Source: Pratylenchus scribneri
Taxonomy: Eukaryota > Nematoda > Chromadorea > Rhabditida > Pratylenchidae
Direction: 5' to 3'
NCBI GenBank assembly: GCA_030063045.1
Contig: JAQSEB010000072.1
Span: 1 to 64,000 of the forward strand
Length of the DNA stretch: 64,000 nucleotides
The notes beneath the pieces were generated by a model, which worked only from the letters and a program-made list of their open reading frames with translations, was not told the origin of the DNA and did no database searches. The position numbers and the translations under genes are program-made. This document shows positions 1 to 11,800 of the stretch, in pieces (positions within the stretch are counted from its first letter, which is position 1; each line of letters opens with the position of its first letter).

Positions 1-193
1 ATTTCCTTTTTCAATATGTACATGCTGTTTCAGCAATTTATTGCCTGAATTTTCAAAATCTTCTTAATTTTCTAATTTATTAAATTTTTATAATATATTC
101 TATTAATCTATATAATAATTTTATCTTAGATTTTTCTATCTTGTTCCGAAAATTTTATTGATTTTAAAAATTTCGAAAAATCAAAATTTTTAT
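1..193. repeat. Divergent first monomer (193 bp)
   Basis: This copy is 5 bp longer than its neighbour and has private changes: an extra A in CTTCTTAATTTTC, CTATTAATC in place of CTATCTAATC, an extra T in GATTTTTC, and an altered dyad loop region (CGAAAATTTTATTGATTTT). Terminal monomers of satellite arrays are often the most divergent, so the array edge could lie close upstream. Lower consensus quality at a contig end would look the same. Confidence 0.6.
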
Positions 194-1138
194 ATTTCCT
201 TTTTCAATATGTACATGCTGTTTCAGCAATTTATTGCCTGAATTTTCAAAATCTTCTTATTTTCTAATTTATTAAATTTTTATAATATATTCTATCTAAT
301 CTATATAATAATTTTATCTTAGATTTTCTATCTTGTTCCGAAATTTTATTTTTAAAAATTTCGAAAAATCAAAATTTTTATATTTCCTTTTTCAATATGT
401 ACATGCTGTTTCAGCAATTTATTGCCTGAATTTTTCAAAATCTTCTTATTTTCTAATTTTATTAAATTTTTATAATATATTCTATCTAATCTATATAATA
501 ATTTTATCTTAGATTTTCTATCTTGTTCCGAAATTTTATTTTTAAAAATTTCGAAAAATCAAAATTTTTATATTTCCTTTTTCAATATGTACATGCTGTT
601 TCAGCAATTTATTGCCTGAATTTTTAAAATCTTCTTATTTTCTAATTTATTAAATTTTTATAATATATTCTATCTAATCTATATAATAATTTTATCTTAG
701 ATTTTTCTATCTTGTTCCGAAATTTTATTTTTAAAAATTTCGAAAAATCAAAATTTTTATATTTCCTTTTTCAATATGTACATGCTGTTTCAGCAATTTA
801 TTGCCTGAATTTTTAAAATCTTCTTATTTTCTAATTTATTAAATTTTTATAATATATTCTATCTAATCTATATAATAATTTTATCTTAGATTTTCTATCT
901 TGTTCCGAAATTTTATTTTTAAAAATTTCGAAAAATCAAAATTTTTATATTTCCTTTTTCAATATGTACATGCTGTTTTCAGCAATTTATTGCCTGAATT
1001 TTCAAAATCTTCTTATTTTCTAATTTATTAAATTTTTATAATATATTCTATCTAATCTATATAATAATTTTATCTTAGATTTTCTATCTTGTTCCGAAAT
1101 TTTATTTTTAAAAATTTCGAAAAATCAAAATTTTTTAT
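1..1138. repeat. Homogeneous A-type block, 6 monomers
   Basis: Six consecutive copies share ATTGCCTGAA, CTTCTTATTTTC, ATAATATATTCT, GATTTTCTATC or GATTTTTCTATC and tail TATATTT. This combination is the main form at the left end and recurs sporadically to about 49.6 kb, but is not seen after 50.4 kb. Confidence 0.8.
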
Positions 1139-3964
1139 ATTTCCTTTTTCAATATGTACATGCTGTTTCAGCAATTTTTTGCCTGAATTTTTAAAATCTT
1201 TCTATTTTCTAATTTATTAAATTTTTATAATATATTCTATCTAATCTATATAATAATTTTATCTTAGACTATCTATCTTGTTCCGAAATTTTATTTTTAA
1301 AAATTTCGAAAAATCAAAATTTTTAAATTTCCTTTTTCAATATGTACATGCTGTTTCAGCAATTTATTGCCTGAATTTTCAAAATCTTCTTATTTTCTAA
1401 TTTATTAAATTTTTATAATATATTCTATCTAATCTATATAATAATTTTATCTTAGATTTTCTATCTTGTTCCGAAATTTTATTTTTAAAAATTTCGAAAA
1501 ATCAAAATTTTTATATTTCCTTTTTCAATATGTACATGCTGTTTCAGCAATTTATTGCCTGAATTTTTAAAATCTTTCTATTTTCTAATTTATTAAATTT
1601 TTTCTGATCTATTCTATCTAATCTATATAATAATTTTATCTTAGACTATCTATCTTGTTCCGAAATTTTATTTTTAAAAATTTCGAAAAATCAAAATTTT
1701 TAAATTTCCTTTTTCAATATGTGTACATGCTGTTTCAGCAATTTGTGAACTGAATTTTCAAAATCTTTCTATTTTCTAATTTATTAAATTTTTATAATAT
1801 ATTCTATCTAATCTATATAATAATTTTATCTTAGATTTTCTATCTTGTTCCGAAATTTTATTTTTAAAAATTTCGAAAAATCAAAATTTTTATATTTCCT
1901 TTTTCAATATGTACATGCTGTTTCAGCAATTTATTGCCTGAATTTTCAAAATCTTCTTATTTTCTAATTTATTAAATTTTTATAATATATTCTATCTAAT
2001 CTATATAATAATTTTATCTTAGATTTTCTATCTTGTTCCGAAATTTTATTTTTAAAAATTTCGAAAAATCAAAATTTTTATATTTCCTTTTTCAATATGT
2101 ACATGCTGTTTCAGCAATTTATTGCCTGAATTTTCAAAATCTTCTTATTTTCTAATTTATTAAATTTTTATAATATATTCTATCTAATCTATATAATAAT
2201 TTTATCTTAGATTTTCTATCTTGTTCCGAAATTTTATTTTTAAAAATTTCGAAAAATCAAAATTTTTATATTTCCTTTTTCAATATGTACATGCTGTTTC
2301 AGCAATTTTTTGCCTGAATTTTTAAAATCTTTCTATTTTCTAATTTATTAAATTTTTATAATATATTCTATCTAATCTATATAATAATTTTATCTTAGAC
2401 TATCTATCTTGTTCCGAAATTTTATTTTTAAAAATTTCGAAAAATCAAAATTTTTAAATTTCCTTTTTCAATATGTACATGCTGTTTCAGCAATTTATTG
2501 CCTGAATTTTCAAAATCTTCTTATTTTCTAATTTATTAAATTTTTATAATATATTCTATCTAATCTATATAATAATTTTATCTTAGATTTTCTATCTTGT
2601 TCCGAAATTTTATTTTTAAAAATTTCGAAAAATCAAAATTTTTATATTTCCTTTTTCAATATGTACATGCTGTTTCAGCAATTTATTGCCTGAATTTTTA
2701 AAATCTTTCTATTTTCTAATTTATTAAATTTTTTCTGATCTATTCTATCTAATCTATATAATAATTTTATCTTAGACTATCTATCTTGTTCCGAAATTTT
2801 ATTTTTAAAAATTTCGAAAAATCAAAATTTTTAAATTTCCTTTTTCAATATGTACATGCTGTTTCAGCAATTTATTGCCTGAATTTTTAAAATCTTTCTA
2901 TTTTCTAATTTATTAAATTTTTTCTGATCTATTCTATCTAATCTATATAATAATTTTATCTTAGATTTTCTATCCTGTTCCGAAATTTTATTTTTAAAAA
3001 TTTCGAAAAATCAAAATTTTTATATTTCCTTTTTCAATATGTACATGCTGTTTCAGCAATTTATTGCCTGAATTTTTAAAATCTTTCTACTTTCTAATTT
3101 ATTAAATTTTTTCTGATCTATTCTATCTAATCTATATAATAATTTTATCTTAGACTATCTATCTTGTTCCGAAATTTTATTTTTAAAAATTTCGAAAAAT
3201 CAAAATTTTTATATTTCCTTTTTCAATATGTACATGCTGTTTCAGCAATTTATTGCCTGAATTTTCAAAATCTTCTTATTTTCTAATTTATTAAATTTTT
3301 ATAATATATTCTATCTAATCTATATAATAATTTTATCTTAGACTATCTATCTTGTTCCGAAATTTTATTTTTAAAAATTTCGAAAAATCAAAATTTTTAT
3401 ATTTCCTTTTTCAATATGTACATGCTGTTTCAGCAATTTATTGCCTGAATTTTTAAAATCTTTCTATTTTCTAATTTATTAAATTTTTATAATATATTCT
3501 ATCTAATCTATATAATAATTTTATCTTAGACTATCTATCTTGTTCCGAAATTTTATTTTTAAAAATTTCGAAAAATCAAAATTTTTATATTTCCTTTTTC
3601 AATATGTACATGCTGTTTCAGCAATTTATTGCCTGAATTTTCAAAATCTTCTTATTTTCTAATTTATTAAATTTTTATAATATATTCTATCTAATCTATA
3701 TAATAATTTTATCTTAGATTTTCTATCTTGTTCCGAAATTTTATTTTTAAAAATTTCGAAAAATCAAAATTTTTATATTTCCTTTTTCAATATGTACATG
3801 CTGTTTCAGCAATTTATTGCCTGAATTTTTAAAATCTTTCTATTTTCTAATTTATTAAATTTTTTCTGATCTATTCTATCTAATCTATATAATAATTTTA
3901 TCTTAGACTATCTATCTTGTTCCGAAATTTTATTTTTAAAAATTTCGAAAAATCAAAATTTTTA
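1139..3964. repeat. A-dominated mixed block with 6-monomer duplication
   Basis: Fifteen monomers, mostly A type, with T at 1139 and 2270 and a single N near 1706. The order T, A, A' (CTGATCTATTCT) beginning at 1139 repeats at 2270, an offset of 1131 bp or six monomers. Several A' copies follow (2647, 2836 and 3024). The GACTATC 3' form and the TTAAATTT tail first appear here. Confidence 0.75.
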
Positions 3965-5719
3965 AATTTCCTTTTTCAATATGTACATGCTGTTTCAGCA
4001 ATTTTTTGCCTGAATTTTCAAAATCTTCTTATTTTCTAATTTATTAAATTTTTTCTAATCTATTCTATCTAATCTATATAATAATTTTATCTTAGACTAT
4101 CTATCTTGTTCCGAAATTTTATTTTTAAAAATTTCGAAAAATCAAAATTTTTAAATTTCCTTTTTCAATATGTACATGCTGTTTCAGCAATTTTTTGCCT
4201 GAATTTTCAAAATCTTCTTATTTTCTAATTTATTAAATTTTTTCTAATCTATTCTATCTAATCTATATAATAATTTTATCTTAGACTTTCTATCTTGTTC
4301 CGAAATTTTATTTTTAAAAATTTCGAAAAATCAAAATTTTTAAATTTCCTTTTTCAATATGTACATGCTGTTTCAGCAATTTATTGCCTGAATTTTCAAA
4401 ATCTTCTTATTTTCTAATTTATTAAATTTTTATAATATATTCTATCTAATCTATATAATAATTTTATCTTAGACTATCTATCTTGTTCCGAAATTTTATT
4501 TTTAAAAATTTCGAAAAATCAAAATTTTTAAATTTCCTTTTTCAATATGTACATGCTATTTCAGCAATTTTTTGCCTGAATTTTTAAAATCTTTCTATTT
4601 TCTAATTTATTAAATTTTTATAATATATTCTATCTAATCTATATAATAATTTTATCTTAGACTATCTATCTTGTTCCGAAATTTTATTTTTAAAAATTTC
4701 GAAAAATCAAAATTTTTAAATTTCCTTTTTCAATATGTACATGCTGTTTCAGCAATTTATTGCCTGAATTTTTAAAATCTTTCTATTTTCTAATTTATTA
4801 AATTTTTATAATATATTCTATCTAATCTATATAATAATTTTATCTTAGACTATCTATCTTGTTCCGAAATTTTATTTTTAAAAATTTCGAAAAATCAAAA
4901 TTTTTAAATTTCCTTTTTCAATATGTACATGCTGTTTCAGCAATTTTTTGCCTGAATTTTTAAAATCTTTCTATTTTCTAATTTATTAAATTTTTATAAT
5001 ATATTCTATCTAATCTATATAATAATTTTATCTTAGACTATCTATCTTGTTCCGAAATTTTATTTTTAAAAATTTCGAAAAATCAAAATTTTTAAATTTC
5101 CTTTTTCAATATGTACATGCTGTTTCAGCAATTTGTGAACTGAATTTTCAAAATCTTTCTATTTTCTAATTTATTAAATTTGTATAATATATTCTATCTA
5201 ATCTATATAATAATTTTATCTTAGACTATCTATCTTGTTCCGAAATTTTATTTTTAAAAATTTCGAAAAATCAAAATTTTTAAATTTCCTTTTTCAATAT
5301 GTACATGCTGTTTCAGCAATTTTTTGCCTGAATTTTTAAAATCTTTCTATTTTCTAATTTATTAAATTTTTATAATATATTCTATCTAATCTATATAATA
5401 ATTTTATCTTAGACTATCTATCTTGTTCCGAAATTTTATTTTTAAAAATTTCGAAAAATCAAAATTTTTAAATTTCCTTTTTCAATATGTACATGCTGTT
5501 TCAGCAATTTGTGAACTGAATTTTCAAAATCTTTCTATTTTCTAATTTATTAAATTTTTATAATATATTCTATCTAATCTATATAATAATTTTATCTTAG
5601 ACTATCTATCTTGTTCCGAAATTTTATTTTTAAAAATTTCGAAAAATCAAAATTTTTAAATTTCCTTTTTCAATATGTACATGCTGTTTCAGCAATTTGT
5701 GAACTGAATTTTCAAAATC

Positions 5720-7580
5720 TTTCTATTTTCTAATTTATTAAATTTTTTAATATATTCTATCTAATCTATATAATAATTTTATCTTAGACTATCTATCTTG
5801 TTCCGAAATTTTATTTTTAAAAATTTCGAAAAATCAAAATTTTTAAATTTCCTTTTTCAATATGTACATGCTGTTTCAGCAATTTTTTGCCTGAATTTTT
5901 AAAATCTTTCTATTTTCTAATTTATTAAATTTTTATAATATATTCTATCTAATCTATATAATAATTTTATCTTAGACTATCTATCTTGTTCCGAAATTTT
6001 ATTTTTAAAAATTTCGAAAAATCAAAATTTTTAAATTTCCTTTTTCAATATGTACATGCTGTTTCAGCAATTTTTTGCCTGAATTTTTAAAATCTTTCTA
6101 TTTTCTAATTTATTAAATTTTTATAATATATTCTATCTAATCTATATAATAATTTTATCTTAGACTATCTATCTTGTTCCGAAATTTTATTTTTAAAAAT
6201 TTCGAAAAATCAAAATTTTTAAATTTCCTTTTTCAATATGTACATGCTGTTTCAGCAATTTGTGAACTGAATTTTCAAAATCTTTCTATTTTCTAATTTA
6301 TTAAATTTTTATAATATATTCTATCTAATCTATATAATAATTTTATCTTAGACTATCTATCTTGTTCCGAAATTTTATTTTTAAAAATTTCGAAAAATCA
6401 AAATTTTTAAATTTCCTTTTTCAATATGTACATGCTGTTTCAGCAATTTTTTGCCTGAATTTTTAAAATCTTTCTATTTTCTAATTTATTAAATTTTTAT
6501 AATATATTCTATCTAATCTATATAATAATTTTATCTTAGACTATCTATCTTGTTCCGAAATTTTATTTTTAAAAATTTCGAAAAATCAAAATTTTTAAAT
6601 TTCCTTTTTCAATATGTACATACTGTTTCAGCAATTTTTTGGCTGAATTTTCAAAATCTTCCTATTTTCTAATTTATTAAATTTTTTCTGATCTATTCTA
6701 TCTAATCTATATAATAATTTTATCTTAGACTATCTATCTTGTTCCGAAATTTTATTTTTAAAAATTTCGAAAAATCAAAATTTTTAAATTTCCTTTTTCA
6801 ATATGTACATGCTGTTTCAGCAATTTTTTGCCTGAATTTTCAAAATCTTCTTATTTTCTAATTTATTAAATTTTTTCTAATCTATTCTATCTAATCTATA
6901 TAATAATTTTATCTTAGACTTTCTATCTTGTTCCGAAATTTTATTTTTAAAAATTTCGAAAAATCAAAATTTTTAAATTTCCTTTTTCAATATGTACATG
7001 CTGTTTCAGCAATTTTTTTGCCTGAATTTTCAAAATCTTCTTATTTTCTAATTTATTAAATTTTTTCTAATCTATTCTATCTAATCTATATAATAATTTT
7101 ATCTTAGACTTTCTATCTTGTTCCGAAATTTTATTTTTAAAAATTTCGAAAAATCAAAATTTTTAAATTTCCTTTTTCAATATGTACATGCTGTTTCAGC
7201 AATTTATTGCCTGAATTTTCAAAATCTTCTTATTTTCTAATTTATTAAATTTTTATAATATATTCTATCTAATCTATATAATAATTTTATCTTAGACTAT
7301 CTATCTTGTTCCGAAATTTTATTTTTAAAAATTTCGAAAAATCAAAATTTTTAAATTTCCTTTTTCAATATGTACATGCTGTTTCAGCAATTTGTGAACT
7401 GAATTTTCAAAATCTTTCTATTTTCTAATTTATTAAATTTTTATAATATATTCTATCTAATCTATATAATAATTTTATCTTAGACTATCTATCTTGTTCC
7501 GAAATTTTATTTTTAAAAATTTCGAAAAATCAAAATTTTTAAATTTCCTTTTTCAATATGTACATGCTGTTTCAGCAATT
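5720..7580. repeat. 12-monomer higher-order repeat, first copy
   Basis: This segment matches 7980-9840 at a constant offset of 2260 bp, about twelve monomers. Shared private markers are: a deletion in the middle block (AATTTTTTAATATATTC) at 5741 and 8001; the G copy with ACATACTG and CTGATCTATTCT at 6598; the CTAATCTATTCT pair with a seven-T spacer; an A copy at 7165; and an N copy with GTGAACT near 7384. Agreement ends near 7580, where this copy has TTTTGCCTGA and the second has TGTGAACTGA. Confidence 0.85.
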
Positions 7581-8685
7581 TTTTGCCTGAATTTTTAAAA
7601 TCTTTCTATTTTCTAATTTATTAAATTTTTTCTGATCTATTCTATCTAATCTATATAATAATTTTATCTTAGACTATCTATCTTGTTCCGAAATTTTATT
7701 TTTAAAAATTTCGAAAAATCAAAATTTTTAAATTTCCTTTTTCAATATGTACATGCTGTTTCAGCAATTTGTGAACTGAATTTTCAAAATCTTTCTATTT
7801 TCTAATTTATTAAATTTTTATAATATATTCTATCTAATCTATATAATAATTTTATCTTAGACTATCTATCTTGTTCCGAAATTTTATTTTTAAAAATTTC
7901 GAAAAATCAAAATTTTTAAATTTCCTTTTTCAATATGTACATGCTGTTTCAGCAATTTTTTGCCTGAATTTTTAAAATCTTTCTATTTTCTAATTTATTA
8001 AATTTTTTAATATATTCTATCTAATCTATATAATAATTTTATCTTAGACTATCTATCTTGTTCCGAAATTTTATTTTTAAAAATTTCGAAAAATCAAAAT
8101 TTTTAAATTTCCTTTTTCAATATGTACATGCTGTTTCAGCAATTTTTTGCCTGAATTTTTAAAATCTTTCTATTTTCTAATTTATTAAATTTTTATAATA
8201 TATTCTATCTAATCTATATAATAATTTTATCTTAGACTATCTATCTTGTTCCGAAATTTTATTTTTAAAAATTTCGAAAAATCAAAATTTTTAAATTTCC
8301 TTTTTCAATATGTACATGCTGTTTCAGCAATTTTTTGCCTGAATTTTTAAAATCTTTCTATTTTCTAATTTATTAAATTTTTATAATATATTCTATCTAA
8401 TCTATATAATAATTTTATCTTAGACTATCTATCTTGTTCCGAAATTTTATTTTTAAAAATTTCGAAAAATCAAAATTTTTAAATTTCCTTTTTCAATATG
8501 TACATGCTGTTTCAGCAATTTGTGAACTGAATTTTCAAAATCTTTCTATTTTCTAATTTATTAAATTTTTATAATATATTCTATCTAATCTATATAATAA
8601 TTTTATCTTAGACTATCTATCTTGTTCCGAAATTTTATTTTTAAAAATTTCGAAAAATCAAAATTTTTAAATTTCCTTTTTCAAT

Positions 8686-8693
8686 ATGTACAT
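8686..8693. other. ATGTACAT palindrome (one per monomer)
   Basis: An 8-bp perfect palindrome present at this place in nearly every monomer. Rare exceptions are a two-base insertion (ATGTGTACATG) near 1719-1729 and ATGTG in place of ATATG in some zone III copies near 61337 and 61901. Its conservation while nearby bases vary is compatible with a binding site, but no protein can be named from sequence alone. Confidence 0.7.
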
Positions 8694-8698
8694 GCTGT

Positions 8699-8719
8699 TT
8701 CAGCAATTTTTTGCCTGAA
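8699..8719. other. Conserved dyad TTCAG-N11-CTGAA
   Basis: A 21-bp inverted repeat with 5-bp arms. The four monomer groups differ inside the spacer (TTTTTTGC, TTATTGC, TTTTTTGG, TTGTGAA after the shared CAA) but keep both arms and, with few exceptions, the 11-base spacing. In G monomers the arms extend to 6 bp (TTCAGC/GCTGAA). In A monomers they extend through CAAT/ATTG with one bulged base. GCTGTTTCAGC just upstream forms an alternative 4-bp hairpin sharing the left arm. Exceptions seen: a 12-base spacer in copies with seven T (near 7010, 9270 and 10785) and an altered left arm TTAAG near 47308. Confidence 0.8.
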
Positions 8720-8815
8720 TTTTTAAAATCTTTCTATTTTCTAATTTATTAAATTTTTATAATATATTCTATCTAATCTATATAATAATTTTATCTTAGA
8801 CTATCTATCTTGTTC

Positions 8816-8840
8816 CGAAATTTTATTTTTAAAAATTTCG
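8816..8840. other. Conserved dyad CGAAATTTT-N7-AAAATTTCG with both CpGs
   Basis: A perfect 9-bp inverted repeat with a 7-base AT loop. The two CpG dinucleotides of the monomer are the outermost pairs of the two arms, and there is no other CpG in the consensus. Loop variants (the A-to-C, one-base-shorter form at 18053 and five further copies, and the T-shifted form near 13161) leave the arms intact. The right-arm CG is lost in many zone III copies (TTTCA). The dyad could form a cruciform or bind a protein dimer; methylation of the paired CpGs is possible if the host methylates DNA. Confidence 0.8.
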
Positions 8841-8856
8841 AAAAATCAAAATTTTT
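8831..8856. other. Overlapping second dyad AAAAATTT-N10-AAATTTTT
   Basis: An 8-bp inverted repeat with a 10-base loop that uses the right arm of the CGAAATTTT dyad as its own left arm, so only one of the two hairpins can form at a time. In many zone II copies the tail is changed to TTTCAAAATTT, which shortens this second dyad but not the first. The A-tracts and T-tracts here are expected to make the region stiff and possibly bent. Confidence 0.6.
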
Positions 8857-11800
8857 AAATTTCCTTTTTCAATATGTACATACTGTTTCAGCAATTTTTT
8901 GGCTGAATTTTCAAAATCTTCCTATTTTCTAATTTATTAAATTTTTTCTGATCTATTCTATCTAATCTATATAATAATTTTATCTTAGACTATCTATCTT
9001 GTTCCGAAATTTTATTTTTAAAAATTTCGAAAAATCAAAATTTTTAAATTTCCTTTTTCAATATGTACATGCTGTTTCAGCAATTTTTTGCCTGAATTTT
9101 CAAAATCTTCTTATTTTCTAATTTATTAAATTTTTTCTAATCTATTCTATCTAATCTATATAATAATTTTATCTTAGACTTTCTATCTTGTTCCGAAATT
9201 TTATTTTTAAAAATTTCGAAAAATCAAAATTTTTAAATTTCCTTTTTCAATATGTACATGCTGTTTCAGCAATTTTTTTGCCTGAATTTTCAAAATCTTC
9301 TTATTTTCTAATTTATTAAATTTTTTCTAATCTATTCTATCTAATCTATATAATAATTTTATCTTAGACTTTCTATCTTGTTCCGAAATTTTATTTTTAA
9401 AAATTTCGAAAAATCAAAATTTTTAAATTTCCTTTTTCAATATGTACATGCTGTTTCAGCAATTTATTGCCTGAATTTTCAAAATCTTCTTATTTTCTAA
9501 TTTATTAAATTTTTATAATATATTCTATCTAATCTATATAATAATTTTATCTTAGACTATCTATCTTGTTCCGAAATTTTATTTTTAAAAATTTCGAAAA
9601 ATCAAAATTTTTAAATTTCCTTTTTCAATATGTACATGCTGTTTCAGCAATTTGTGAACTGAATTTTCAAAATCTTTCTATTTTCTAATTTATTAAATTT
9701 TTATAATATATTCTATCTAATCTATATAATAATTTTATCTTAGACTATCTATCTTGTTCCGAAATTTTATTTTTAAAAATTTCGAAAAATCAAAATTTTT
9801 AAATTTCCTTTTTCAATATGTACATGCTGTTTCAGCAATTTGTGAACTGAATTTTCAAAATCTTTCTATTTTCTAATTTATTAAATTTTTTAATATATTC
9901 TATCTAATCTATATAATAATTTTATCTTAGACTATCTATCTTGTTCCGAAATTTTATTTTTAAAAATTTCGAAAAATCAAAATTTTTAAATTTCCTTTTT
10001 CAATATGTACATGCTGTTTCAGCAATTTTTTGCCTGAATTTTTAAAATCTTTCTATTTTCTAATTTATTAAATTTTTTCTGATCTATTCTATCTAATCTA
10101 TATAATAATTTTATCTTAGACTATCTATCTTGTTCCGAAATTTTATTTTTAAAAATTTCGAAAAATCAAAATTTTTAAATTTCCTTTTTCAATATGTACA
10201 TGCTGTTTCAGCAATTTATTGCCTGAATTTTCAAAATCTTCTTATTTTCTAATTTATTAAATTTTTATAATATATTCTATCTAATCTATATAATAATTTT
10301 ATCTTAGACTATCTATCTTGTTCCGAAATTTTATTTTTAAAAATTTCGAAAAATCAAAATTTTTATATTTCCTTTTTCAATATGTACATGCTGTTTCAGC
10401 AATTTATTGCCTGAATTTTTAAAATCTTTCTATTTTCTAATTTATTAAATTTTTTCTGATCTATTCTATCTAATCTATATAATAATTTTATCTTAGACTA
10501 TCTATCTTGTTCCGAAATTTTATTTTTAAAAATTTCGAAAAATCAAAATTTTTAAATTTCCTTTTTCAATATGTACATGCTGTTTCAGCAATTTTTTGCC
10601 TGAATTTTCAAAATCTTCTTATTTTCTAATTTATTAAATTTTTTCTAATCTATTCTATCTAATCTATATAATAATTTTATCTTAGACTTTCTATCTTGTT
10701 CCGAAATTTTATTTTTAAAAATTTCGAAAAATCAAAATTTTTAAATTTCCTTTTTCAATATGTACATGCTGTTTCAGCAATTTTTTTGCCTGAATTTTCA
10801 AAATCTTCTTATTTTCTAATTTATTAAATTTTTTCTAATCTATTCTATCTAATCTATATAATAATTTTATCTTAGACTTTCTATCTTGTTCCGAAATTTT
10901 ATTTTTAAAAATTTCGAAAAATCAAAATTTTTAAATTTCCTTTTTCAATATGTACATGCTGTTTCAGCAATTTATTGCCTGAATTTTCAAAATCTTCTTA
11001 TTTTCTAATTTATTAAATTTTTATAATATATTCTATCTAATCTATATAATAATTTTATCTTAGACTATCTATCTTGTTCCGAAATTTTATTTTTAAAAAT
11101 TTCGAAAAATCAAAATTTTTAAATTTCCTTTTTCAATATGTACATGCTGTTTCAGCAATTTTTTGCCTGAATTTTTAAAATCTTTCTATTTTCTAATTTA
11201 TTAAATTTTTATAATATATTCTATCTAATCTATATAATAATTTTATCTTAGACTATCTATCTTTTTCCGAAATTTTATTTTTAAAAATTTCGAAAAATCA
11301 AAATTTTTAAATTTCCTTTTTCAATATGTACATGCTGTTTCAGCAATTTATTGCCTGAATTTTTAAAATCTTTCTATTTTCTAATTTATTAAATTTTTAT
11401 AATATATTCTATCTAATCTATATAATAATTTTATCTTAGACTATCTATCTTGTTCCGAAATTTTATTTTTAAAAATTTCGAAAAATCAAAATTTTTAAAT
11501 TTCCTTTTTCAATATGTACATGCTGTTTCAGCAATTTTTTGCCTGAATTTTTAAAATCTTTCTATTTTCTAATTTATTAAATTTTTATAATATATTCTAT
11601 CTAATCTATATAATAATTTTATCTTAGACTATCTATCTTGTTCCGAAATTTTATTTTTAAAAATTTCGAAAAATCAAAATTTTTAAATTTCCTTTTTCAA
11701 TATGTACATGCTGTTTCAGCAATTTGTGAACTGAATTTTCAAAATCTTTCTATTTTCTAATTTATTAAATTTTTATAATATATTCTATCTAATCTATATA

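Larger units (their letters stand above)
8671..8858 (+). repeat. Reference monomer (T type, 188 bp)
   Basis: A typical undamaged copy used as a coordinate frame. In order it contains: the T-rich head ATTTCCTTTTTC; the palindrome ATGTACAT; GCTGTTTCAGC; the variable block TTTTTTGCCTGAA; a T/C-rich stretch; ATAATATATTCT; the near-invariant CTATCTAATCTATATAATAA; the 3' diagnostic GACTATCTATCTTG; the dyad region CCGAAATTTT to TTTCG; and the A-rich tail GAAAAATCAAAATTTTTAA. Monomer boundaries are arbitrary because the array is continuous; ATTTCC was chosen as start because it is present in nearly all copies. Confidence 0.9.
7980..9840. repeat. 12-monomer higher-order repeat, second copy
   Basis: Second copy of the 2260-bp-offset duplication. 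Just after its end, an N copy carrying the same middle-block deletion reappears at 9884, at an offset of 4143 bp (22 monomers) from the first. The deletion-bearing monomer has therefore been copied into three places. Confidence 0.85.

Noticed and set aside
8771..8800. TATA-type promoter at CTATATAATAATTTTA
   Set aside because: It resembles a TATA element, but the whole monomer is A/T runs and there is no linked gene or other promoter element; such matches are expected by composition.
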